A DNA stretch of 64,000 bases. Origin: Bimastos eiseni (Eukaryota; Annelida; Clitellata; Crassiclitellata; Lumbricidae). The position numbers and the translations under genes are program-made. A model generated the notes under the pieces. The model made no database searches. It was not told where the DNA came from and worked only from the letters and a program-made list of their open reading frames with translations. Location: the NCBI GenBank assembly GCA_959347315.1, contig OY365822.1, forward strand, positions 9,390,149 to 9,454,148, given 5' to 3'. Positions within the stretch are counted from its first letter, which is position 1, and each line of letters opens with the position of its first letter. Positions 1 to 12,400 of the stretch are shown piece after piece.

Positions 1-270
1 GCTGTATCTACTCTTGCAAGATGATGTTTAGCAAACAGTATCAAACTGGTAACAAATCCCCAACAATAAGCCTGAGGTCAAACAAGGAATTCAAATTATT
101 TAAAACATAGTTAAATTAAATCTGTAATAACTGAACTCAAATTCTGGTGTTAAACTTCATTAAATTGAAACTAGTTATCGAAACAATAAGTTTGGTTTGC
201 TGTTTCCATTCACAACATGGGTAATCAACTAATCATGGACCAAAAGATAACATAATAAGATGATTATTAC

Positions 271-449
271 TAGGCAGCAATCTTGATGAACTTCCTGAGC
301 AGTTGTATTCGTTTGCTTATAGACGTTGTAAGGCACATTTCGGAGACGACCCAAAACTGAACTTCGTTGAAACGACGAAGGAAGAGATCGAGATTCGCAG
401 TGATTCGAACAAAGTTGGATCGTCCAAAGACAAGATAGATGAGCTCATA
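271..449 (-). CDS. RAPGEF4: EPAC exon: CDC25-type RasGEF core
   Basis: 59 codons plus two bases: [12 protein letters not shown], then [19 protein letters not shown] and [14 protein letters not shown], the catalytic exchange domain. Acceptor ATCTTGCAG. The donor is taken as GTAATA at 270-265, leaving TA for a Tyr where vertebrates have His. This is the last exon in the window; the rest of the domain should lie beyond position 1. Confidence 0.92.
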
Positions 450-3400
450 CTGCAAGATAACATAATGAACATAAGATTTCGTCTTGGGTTTGGCATCCAG
501 ATGCGAATGCATCTGCTTGTCAGTTCAGGAGCTATGCGGCCGTGATTCAGGTATCCCGCATTGTATATTTCATCTGTATTGTTATTTCAGATTTATATAG
601 CGCCTCTCACAAAACAACTATTTATAGCGTCTCCTAACGCATAACTATTCATGGAACCAGCGATCATTTGTTCCATCACTTCATGGAACCATCGATCATT
701 AGTTCCAATCTTTATGCCTTTGGCTTCCTGTTCTGAATGCACATCCACAATTGATGCAACATTGTCTCTTACTAGTGGTTGGACAAACTAGCTGAACTGG
801 CCTCCATTGGAAAATCCAGGTCCTTTTAGCATCTATCAGCATCACTTGGTAACTGCTTTCTTGTTAGCGAATGGGAAGGGAGCGCTTCCTAGCAGGTACA
901 TTGACAGTCTTCCCATGGGCATTAGGTGGGACCAATATGGGCTCTACCATATGGGAACGGGGATCCTGTATAAGCCCCATGTGGTCATGCTGACAGCGGC
1001 TGACATGGGACGATTTGGAGCAGGTGCCTTGGCAGCATTTCCATGGTCATTAGGTGGGACCCATATAGGCTCCACGCGAGCCCCATATGGGAATCGGGGC
1101 CCTGTATGGCCCAATGTGGATATGCTGTTAGTGGCTGGGTTGGGAACGCTTCTGAGCATTTACCTTGACAGCATTTCCATGGGCACTACGTGGAACTCGT
1201 CATATGGGCTGTAAATGGATATCATAGGTACACATGGATCCTATACGCAGGGCGAGTACTCCCAATAATTAAATGAATGTGTGAGCAACAAAAGGGTTGC
1301 ATGAGGAAATGACTGATAAGTGCTGTCATTTATTCAACCTGTCAATCAAAATTCTTGCCTCGTGGACACAGTTTAAGAGCTGCCAATCATAACAGGTCAT
1401 GTGATAGGCGACCTCTCGTGAACTTAACACCTCCAGGAAGTGGCTTGACCCAGTTGATGGACCCTCCTGTTCAGGCAATGGTGTCTGAAAAGAAACAGCA
1501 AAGAGTTCTCCTTAAGTGCAAATAGTGCACTAATCACAGCTAAACCACATAAGTATTTAATTATATATTTTAAGAAATATTCAAAAGTCCTCCTGTGGCC
1601 TCCATCAAAGGTTTGTTGTAGTAGGTTTGTGACCATTTTGATCCTCCATGAAAAACATCATTTCACAAAAATATTTTGTTACAAGTGATATTGCTGCCAG
1701 TGGATTCCTTTCTAACACTTTCTAACAGGAAAATTGATAGTTTAACATTTAGTTGCTAGTACCATCTTGTAGCCATGGAACAAACGATGGTTCCATTAAA
1801 CAATGTAATAAATGACTGATGTTTCCATGCAGCAATGGAACAAATAATTAATAGCAATGGAACAGATGATTGACGATCCACAAAGTGATAGCACAAATGA
1901 TTTATGGTTCCATGCTGCAATGGACTAAATGATCTATGGTTCCATGAAGTGATGGAAAAATGATGCATGGTTCTACGAAGCAGTGGAACAAATGATCGAT
2001 GGCTCCAGGAAGTGATGGAACGAATGATTTATGGATCAGGAAACAATTAAACGAATGATCAATGGTTCCACAAAGTGATGGTACAAATAATTTATGGTTC
2101 AATGCTGCAATGGACCAAATGATCGATGGTTCCATGAAGCGATGGACCAAATGATCGATGGTTCCATGAAGCGATGGACCAAATGATCGATGGTTCCATG
2201 AAGCAGTGGAACAAATGATCAATGGTTCCATTAAGTGATGAAACAAATGATTTATGGTTCCAGGAAGCAATGGAACGATTGATCGATGGTTCCACAAAGT
2301 GATGGAACAAATAGTTGATAGTCAAAACAACGAATTGTTCAACCAGTAATTGAGGGCTTAGAACTGACCAAGGCGTCTAGATGTTCTCTGGGGCTGATAA
2401 AGAGCCGACCGTTGATACTCATTCCACTTGTAACGCACAAATCGTTCTTGTTAAATACCAGTCGCTCTGCTCAAAACACAGAAAACCTTATGCATGACGT
2501 CAGCACTTGATTATTTAAATATTATTCCTTTTACATCTTTGTAATGTAATGTAATGAAGACAATTTCTGCATCATCATCATCATTAATAGCAAGCAACTT
2601 CTAGAATGCTTCACAAGCACTGTCGACGGTCAATGAATGTGCTAATGTCGCGTAATTACATAGCAAGTACATTAATTACATAGCAAGTAATTTCGTTACA
2701 CCTCAAATACATTAGCTACATAGCATATACCCACATATATACATACATATATACAACCAAAAACTCCTGATCTAGCAAGTTCAATAATAACACAATTTCT
2801 GACATAGCATTTTTGAGTAGTAGAACTATTTCAATTCAAAACAAGTTCAACAATAGAAAACAACCTCATGATAGCACGGTACTTGAAATGACTCTCAAAG
2901 AGTAACTACAATTGAGTCACAATTAGTCCCTCTCTTGTGAACTGACCTCCATTTGATTTGACCCACTTAGTTTAGTGAACCGACCTCCATTTGAATTGAC
3001 CTAATTAGTTTCGTGAATTGACATCCATTTGATTTGACTTAGTTAGTTTTGTGAACTGACCTCCATTTGATTGAACCCAATTACCGTCGTGAACTGACCT
3101 CCATTTGATTTGACCTAATTAGTCTTGTGAACTGACCTCCATTTGATTTGACCCAATTAGTTTCCTGAACTGACCTCCATCTGATTTGACCTAATTAGTT
3201 TCATGAACTGACCTCCATCTCATTTAACATAATAAGTTTCGTGAACTGACCTCCATTTGACTTGACCTCACAGAGGACGAGCGAGGAGTCTCCGAGGCTA
3301 AGCTTGGTGGCAGCGTGTGAGATGATTGTGCTCACTGTCGTGTCCATTCGTAGTTTCAGCGTTATGTACGTATGATCGGCACAGAAGATCTTGAAGAGAT

Positions 3401-6400
3401 CTTAACAAATACATCATCTGAACTATGGGTATGTAAAATAAATAGATAATATAAGTAAGTGCATTCTTTAAAATAACCAGCTGCCAAACAGCACTCTGGT
3501 AAACAAGTATAAGCAACCTGAAGTAAACAAAATGGTCACCCAACCCTCTGATAATGTAAGCACAAGGCTTGTCAGCGCTAATTATTGCCATCCCATTAAG
3601 CTGCTTCAAAACCAAAATGCTGCGGTCATGTCACAAAACATGTTTCGGCAGAGGGGACAAAAAGCTCGGGTGACGGTCACAATCCCTCTCTACAGCAATG
3701 GTGACCGGTCATAGTCAGTCATAACTGTCACAATAGAAATTTATGCTTATGTTGTTGGTAGCGAATTCCATAGAAGATGCTGGAATTTGAGTTAAATGAT
3801 TCTTGTTTGAATACAGCTAATTAAGATAATTATATGATAAAAGAAGTCTAACTGGGTTTGGCTTAATGGTAACACACAGTCACGAAGAACAGAACGACGT
3901 GAGTCTGACACCCTGTCACATACGTAAGGTTGACTCAACCTTCAACTCCCTAGGGGTGATGGTAAAATGAGCAGCAATAGGACTGATCGGCGGCTAGCAG
4001 GCTTATATAGAGTTAGAAATCGACTCATAATGTAATGTAATGGAGCATTTATACATTGCGCCTTTCAGAGGTGCTCTCTGCACTGGCCAAAATGATGCAA
4101 AATATCATATTGCACGAGTAAAATACGTCTGTTAGCAAACAGTGATCAGTAAGCTCAAAACGTCACCAGTGGTGGGGCTACACACAAGCCTGGAACCAAC
4201 CAATGGATTCTCATCAACAGCTGACAGATGTCATGGATATAAGTTGTTTAGCTTGTCATTATGTGTTCGTACTAATTAAACCAATCATACTGAGATTAGA
4301 GTTTGAATTGAAGAAGCGAATACTATATTTATGGTACGTACTGAGGTCGCTGACTCTGATTGGCTGCCGATGGTTGACGTCATCTTCGTCAATGCTGCAA
4401 GAAAGGCTGCGCGATGCTCGACGAAGCGGAGAATGACTCTTGCCATGGCGAGACGTTCGCACTTCACTGAATCAGCCACATATAGTAAAGTAAGTATGTA
4501 ATTTAGTAAAATGAACTGCCAACCACATTTTGGCGCACATTCTAGAATTAAATCTGAGTAAATTATCTGAGTAATAAAATGGCGCATCACAAACAACTAG
4601 CGAGAGAAATAAACCTCAGAGAACAGACGAGTCTAGAGCTCAAATTTTAACGAGTCATTGAGTCGACCAATCTGGTGGCAGGTGGAAGACTATCAGTATC
4701 TAGACAACAATGTAATACAGCTCCTGATGAGACAGAGGCAACGGCCGACCGTCAACGCAACATGGGCGCCTCATGGACAACTGAAAGAACCCAATTGAAA
4801 ACCAGTGTTCGTGTGTTGGCGAGCGCAGACGTAAGAGTAGAGTGAATCCCATTGATTGGCAACGTCAAGTTGACCCGGTCTGCTACTTAGCTGACCTGGC
4901 CTACTGCTAAGTTGACCTTGCCTACTACTACGTTCACCCTGCCTACTACAAGGTTCACCCTACCTACTACTAAGTTGACCTTACCTACTACTAAGTTGAC
5001 CTTACCTACTACTAAGTTCACCCTACCTACTACTAAGTTCACCCTGCCTGCTACTAAGTTGACCTTGCCTACTGTTGCTGAAAGAAACTAAAACAACCAT
5101 GTCATATTTAGCTTGAGTTGGGTCATTAGCGCTCCTGAGCAAAAGGTCTCATTGAAGAGGTGCTATATAAATCCTCCTAAAAGGTCTCACTAAGTTGACC
5201 TGGCCTACTACTAAGTTGACCTTGGCTACTACTAATTTAACCAGGGAAACAGGTCAATGTATAAGACATGCAGTGTTGCGTATTATACAGTACCTGTGTC
5301 GTCTCTGAAGAACATTTTGAAGAATGGTTATGTCCTCAAGATTGCTGTATATCTGGCTGTCCTCAACCACAGCATTTTCCAGTTCCTATCAGATACATAT
5401 TGTAAGGAATCACCAACTGATTGACAGATTCCTTACCGTAATTGTCTGACAAACGATTCCTAAATCATCTGACAAAATTCCTAAATCATCAAATGAAGTT
5501 ATTTAAAAGTCATTTAAAAGACAAAAGATTCCTAAATTATCTGATGAAAAGTTACTTAATCATCTTGACAAAAAAACTTGCTCTGTAATGTCACTATAAC
5601 TTTAATCATCTGACAAAATATTCCTAAATCATCTGATGAAAGATTCCTTAATCATCGGATGATATATTCTTAAATCATCTGACAAACAATTATTAACTCA
5701 TCTGATGAAAAAATTCTTTAATCGTCTGACAAAAGATTCCTTAATCATATGATGAAAGATTCCTTAATCATCTAATGATATACTCCTAAATCATCAAGCT
5801 CACATGTACGGTAAGTTTATGCAAATTCAACAAACAAAACACAACATTGCTTTCGCAGTCTTAGTGAACAGAAGAATATTAATCTCATGTATTTTCTGAC
5901 TCATTTTAAGTTGTACGGTGCCCTTGTAGTGGTTGGGACCATGTTTACCTCGCCTTATAAATCGGCATCATCATCATTATTATTATTATTATTATCGCAT
6001 TTATTTGTGAACCAACGGATACAGACTCATTAGTTCGTTATTGAATACGCTATAAAAATTATTATTATTATTATTGTTATAGGTTTTCGTCCCCATCGGG
6101 CTGAACAAAAGAGCCCCTGAATGCCACTGCATCAAAACGTTGTGTACAAATAGATAGACGTTGAAAAAGATGAGTTGTTTCGCGAGGGTCTCCCGTTGTC
6201 TGTGTCATACGGCGGCCCAGCTCTTGTAGAAACTCCATTCCAGTACGGTTTATGGGGCCCAGTGACTTGATGGCCACTGGCACAAAATCATGCGTGGTAG
6301 CGAGGGATGAGTACTCGATGCACTTTCGTTTTGGGGCATGTTCTGCATGTTATTATTATTATTATTATTACTATGTAATCAGGATTCTTCCACAGGACTG

Positions 6401-9400
6401 TCATAGTGATTAACAAAAGGCAGTAATTAACAGGACAATAATTAACAAGACATAGCAATTAACCTGACATAACAGGGCTAATAGGATGGTGGGTGGAAAG
6501 TCCTCTCCCTTGCCATTCCTTGCACTTCTGAGCTCCGGGAAACTTAGAAAGTAGGGCAATATCAAAGGCTATTGTGCCGTATTGTATTGTATAGCAATTA
6601 GTAAAGCATCAACTGATGAAGTGGCAAGCATGCCGGCTCGCTGCTTCATCATCCCATCTTCACACTGACAATGTATGGCCAGCACGCTCGTTGGCTAACG
6701 TTGCAGGTGGAGTCGAAATCTTGAAACAAATTTCTTCTCTGGTAAAGATTTGTACCTCTGACCTTTTACATAATAACCGCTACACCATTACTGATTTAAA
6801 GTAAAAACAATGCCAATTAGAAGGACGATGACTGGATGGAAATGGAGCCGATAGTACCATACCTCAAGAAAAGCATGGATCGTTTTGTCCTCCCAAAAGG
6901 CCTCTCCTATGGTCTGACACCACTCCCAGACAAACTGGATCACCTGGCGCTTGTTCGTCATGGCATATTCCTGGGCATCGGAGTCCATTCTTCCAGATGT
7001 CACGTCCGCATGATAAGTAAATGGATAAGGAAAGGAACTGGCAGACGTAGAGAGCGTCTCTGAGTAGATATCTTGAAGGAGCGTTGTACATACATTACAT
7101 CATCATTAACATATACAGCAGCAGCATCTAATAGATAAATAGAACATCAGGAAACGTGACTAGCACTATAAGTCGAATCCATTTAGCCACAATAGAGATT
7201 CTTGCACTTAGTTACCTTATAGCAGTAACCATTTCAATCCATTGTAAAATGCTGGGCTTTGAAAGCAAATTGTCTATCAAGTAAACAAATATACACAATA
7301 CAATATATTATACTGAGTCTTGAAATGATTTGACAATGCCATGTCGTGCCTTTGTGTGCCTTATTAACTACTATGGCTTATTAATAACTGTATTGCTAAT
7401 CACTATTTTTTCTAATTACTGTCCAACTACCAAGAGAGTTGGCTCTCAGATTTGAGGGGCCTCAGAACGGGAATGTTTTGCAAACATCCTTTATAAGCAC
7501 TCGGCAAAACATAGCAGCCCAATAAGTTGATATAATCTCAGTTCCATGTTCACCAATCAAACCAGAAAACAAGTGTAGGCCTACAACACAACAGTGTTAA
7601 GAAATTTGTATGAAATGTCCACATGCAACTCCTAGTGGCAAGACTATATTTGTTTCTTGGAAGTACATTACATTACAAGTTACAAACAGGTTAAGGGGTC
7701 AAAACATGCTGTGATCCAACTGAAATGAGTGACAAGGATATTGAGCCATCAGCGTTGGGCACAGGTGATTATTTGGCATGAAGATGATGTGTGTCAGCAG
7801 AAAGTCTTCACAGAACGTATCTGAAAGTGACAAGCCAAGAAAATTATGATATTTGTTTATTAATTGAAACTGACAAGTACGTTGTACAATAACATGATAT
7901 TCAGTCCAACAGATGATAACAAGCTTTTACAAGGGTCAAATTTAACTATTTGGCAGCCGGCAAGTTACCCATCTGTCAAACTGCTCATAATACCATTGCA
8001 CCTAGGCAGTTTACTCAGAACCTATATTTATTAAAAAGAACGGCAATATATATGGCGCCGTAATGCGGCCATACCGCTACAAGGGCGCCTCACAACTAAC
8101 TAGAGGGATAAGCCTTAGAGAACAGATGAGTCTTCAGATTAGACTTGAAGGAAACCATCAAGTCGGCCAATCTGATGGCGGGTGGAAGGATACTCCAGCA
8201 TCTAGGAGCAGCAACTAGGATGCTACAGTGGAACAACAGAAAATATTAAAGTCTGTAGAAGAGAACATTAAAGTTGAAAGAAGATATTGACCATTCCAGG
8301 GCCACTATTGGGCGGACAGAAAATGCTCAGAAGAAGAATAAATGAAGAAGAGTTCCTTGATGAAAATCCATCAACATATGAAAAGCTCGTCATTATAGGT
8401 TCAGTGCACCCTTTACACTAAAAATTCCACGCTGTGTTGACGACTGATAACTATGGATCTAGGGCATCTCCCATGGGAAACCCCCCCCGAACATCTCCCA
8501 CGGACAATTTCCCTCCCCCATAAAACAATTCCCTCCGAAATATTCCCCCTTGTGACACATCTGAACTATTTAAATAGTGCAATTAAATTTCGACAGAAAA
8601 ATGAACGAACATTTATTTTAATTTAAACTATATTTTAATTGAAAAGGAATCACACTAACGACCAAAAGGTCGTCATTCAATTTCACTGTCGCTTTCCATT
8701 CACTTAAAGCTGTTCCTGTACCTCTCCGACGTTCACACTAATCACTAACAACATCATTTGCTAATTTTTTGGTTTAACATAAACTTAGTCGCTTAACCCA
8801 ACTTTGTTCCTTCCACGTATACAAGCTACAGTCTCTACCTCCTACACTTAGGATTTCTCACCTAATAATTTATCTTAAAAAGTCATGACAGATTATACAG
8901 CAACAGTCAGGCCAAATATCAAAACTTTGTTAAATATTTACAAAAGCATCAAAGACACATACATTTGATTAAGTAAGGCTGTTAGTTATTCACCAATTAA
9001 CTTTCAAATAATTAAGCATTACAAGCCCACATAATCAACTATTGCTCTATTTCTTTGTGATTCGACATTTGCCTTAAGCATCAAAATGAGATGAGAGTTT
9101 TTATCCAGGAACGCGACATGCTCCAAACCAAAATAAGATTCGATCAGCATCTGAGAGAAAATATTGGCATCAAAATTCAGCATAGATATCTTCACTTCTT
9201 CAAATAGCATAGCAGAAATGAAGGTTCCATTATTCGTGAAGACAACGCTGAACCCGGGTTCACTGAATTTTTATCGAGAAACTCAACATGCTCCAAACCA
9301 AATATTATTTATCCAGTCTGTGTGGACTTAATGGCAGCAATATGCTGCATAGATATCTGGATTTGTCCAAATAACCAAGCAGAAATCAAGGTTTCAATAT

Positions 9401-12400
9401 CTGGGAATATGACCCCGAACCCGGGTTCACCGTCACTTTATCGAGAAATTTGACATTCTCAAAACCAAATAATATTTATCCGCAGTCTGTGTGGAGGTAT
9501 TGGCAGCAATATGCTGAATAGATATCTGGATTTGTCCAAATAACAAAGCAGAAATCAAGGTTTCAACATCTGGGAATATTACGCTGAACCCGGGTTCACC
9601 GTCACTTTATCGAGAAATTTGACATTCTCCAAACTAAATAATATTTATCCTCAGTCTGTGTGGAGGTATTGGCAGCAATATGCTGCATAGATATCTGGAT
9701 TTGTCCAAATAACCAAGCAGAAATCAAGGTTTCAATATCTGGGAATATTACGCTGAACCCGGGTTCACCGTCACTTTATCGAGAAATTTGACATTCTCAA
9801 AACCAAATAATATTTATCCTCAGTCTGTGTGGAGGTATTGGCAGCAATATGCTGCATAGATATCTGGATTTGTCCAAATAACCAAGCAGAAATCAAGGTT
9901 TCAATATCTGGGAATATTACGCTGAAACCGGGTTCACCGTCACTTTATCGAGAAATTTGACATTCTCAAAACCAAATAATATTTATCCTCAGTCTGTGTG
10001 AAGATATTGGCAGCAATATGCTGCATAGATATCTGGATTTGTCCAAATAACCAAGCAGAAATCAAGGTTTCAATATCTGGGAATATTACGCTGAACCCGG
10101 GTTCACCGTCACTTTATCGAGAAATTTGACATTCTCCAAACCAAATAATATTTATCCTCAGTCTGTGTGGAGGTATTGGCAGCAATATGCTGCATAGATA
10201 TCTGGATTTGTCCAAATAACCAAGCAGAAATCAAGGTTTCAATATCTGGGAATATTACGCTGGACCCGGGTTCACCGTCACTTTATCGAGAAATTTGAAA
10301 TTCTCCAAACCAAATAATATTTATCCTCAGTCTGTGTGGAGGTACTGGCAGCAATATGCTGCATAGATATCTGGATTTGTCCAAATAACCAAGCAGAAAT
10401 CAAGGTTTCAATATCTGGGAATATTACCCTGAACCCGGGTTCACCGTCACTTTATCGAGAAATTTGACATTCTCCAAACCAAATAATATTTATCCTCAGT
10501 CTGTGTGGAGGTATTGGCAGCAATATGCTGAATAGATATCTGGATTTGCCTAAGTAACCAAGCAGAAATCAATGTTTCAATATCTGGGAATATTACGCTG
10601 AACCCGGGTTCACCGTCACTTTATCGAGAAATTTGACATTCTCCAAACCAAATAATATTTATCCTCAGTCTGTGTGGAGGTATTGGCAGCAATATGCTGC
10701 ATAGATATCTGGATTTGTCCAAATAACAAAGCAGAAATCAAGGTTTCAATATCTGGGAATATTACGCTGAACCCGGGTTCACCGTCACTTTATCGAGAAA
10801 TTTGACATTCTCCAAACCAAATAATATTTATCCTCAGTCTGTGTGGAGGTATTGGCAGCAATATGCTGAATAGATATCTGGATTTGCCTAAGTAACCAAG
10901 CAGAAATCAATGTTTCAATATCTGGGAATATTACGCTGAACCCGGGTTCACCGTCACTTTATCGAGAAATTTGACATTCTCAAAACCAAATAATATTTAT
11001 CCGCAGTCTGTGTGGAGGTATTGGCAGCAATATGCTGAATAGATATCTGGATTTGTCCAAATAACCAAGCAGAAATCAAGGTTTCAATATCTGGGAATAT
11101 TACGCTGAACCCGGGTTCACCGTCACTTTAACGAGAAATTTGACATTCTCCAAACTAAATAATATTTATCCTCAGTCTGTGTGGAGGTATTGGCAGCAAT
11201 ATGCTGAATAGATATCTGGATTTGTCCAAATAACCAAGCAGAAATCAAGGTTTCAATATCTGGGAATATTACGCTGAACCCGGGTTCACCGTCACTTTAT
11301 CGAGAAATTTGACATTCTCCAAACCAAATAATATTTATCGTCAGTCTGTGTGGAGGTATTGGCAGCAATATGCTGCATAGATATCTGGATTTGTCCAAAT
11401 AACCAAGCAGAAATCAAGGTTTCAATATCTGGGAATATTACGCTGAACCCGGGTTCACCGTCACTTTATCGAGAAATTTGACATTCTCAAAACCAAATAA
11501 TATTTATCCTCAGTCTGTGTGGACCTATTGGCAGCAATATGCTGAATAGATATCTGGATTTGTCCAAATAACCAAGCAGAAATCAAGGTTTCAATATCTG
11601 GGAATATTACGCTGAACCCCGGTTCACCGTCACATTATCGAGAAATTTGACATTCTCCAAACCAAATAATATTTATCCTCAGTCTGTGTGGAGGTATTGG
11701 CAGCAATATGCTGCATAGATATCTGGATTTGTCCAAATAACCAAGCAGAAATCAAGGTTTCAATATCTGGGAATATTACCCTGAACCCGGGTTCACCGTC
11801 ACTTTATCGAGAAATTTGACATTCTCCAAACCAAATAATATTTATCCTCAGTCTGTGTGGAGGTATTGGCAGCAATATGCTGAATAGATATCTGGATTTG
11901 CCTAAGTAACCAAGCAGAAATCAATGTTTCAATATCTGGGAATATTACGCTGAACCCGGGTTCACCGTCACTTTATCGAGAAATTTGACATTCTCCAAAC
12001 CAAATAATATTTATCCTCAGTCTGTGTGGAGGTATTGGCAGCAATATGCTGCATAGATATCTGGATTTGTCCAAATAACCAAGCAGAAATCAAGGTTTCA
12101 ATATCTGGGAATATTACGCTGAACCCGGGTTCACCGTCACTTTATCGAGAAATTTGACATTCTCCAAACCAAATAATATTTATCCTCAGTCTGTGTGGAG
12201 GTATTGGCAGCAATATGCTGCATAGATATCTGGATTTGTCCAAATAACCAAGCAGAAATCAAGGTTTCAATATCTGGGAATATTACCCTGAACCCGGGTT
12301 CACCGTCACTTTATCGAGAAATTCGACATTCTCAAAACCAAATAATATTTATCCTCAGTCTGTGTGGAGGTATTGGCAGCAATATGCTGCATAGATATCT

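Noticed and set aside
807..1214. 135-codon plus-strand frame
   Set aside because: It coincides with an imperfect tandem repeat, is antisense to EPAC inside an intron, has an equally open frame on the other strand and matches no family I know.
5424..5467. Candidate for the missing EPAC exon, reading S-D-D-L-G-I-V next to a GTAAGG donor
   Set aside because: The motif is one unit of the local ~25-bp minisatellite and the available acceptors give the wrong phase.
6077..6283. Host gene exon on the minus strand
   Set aside because: The protein has the character of a non-LTR retrotransposon C-terminus and does not match the missing EPAC segment.
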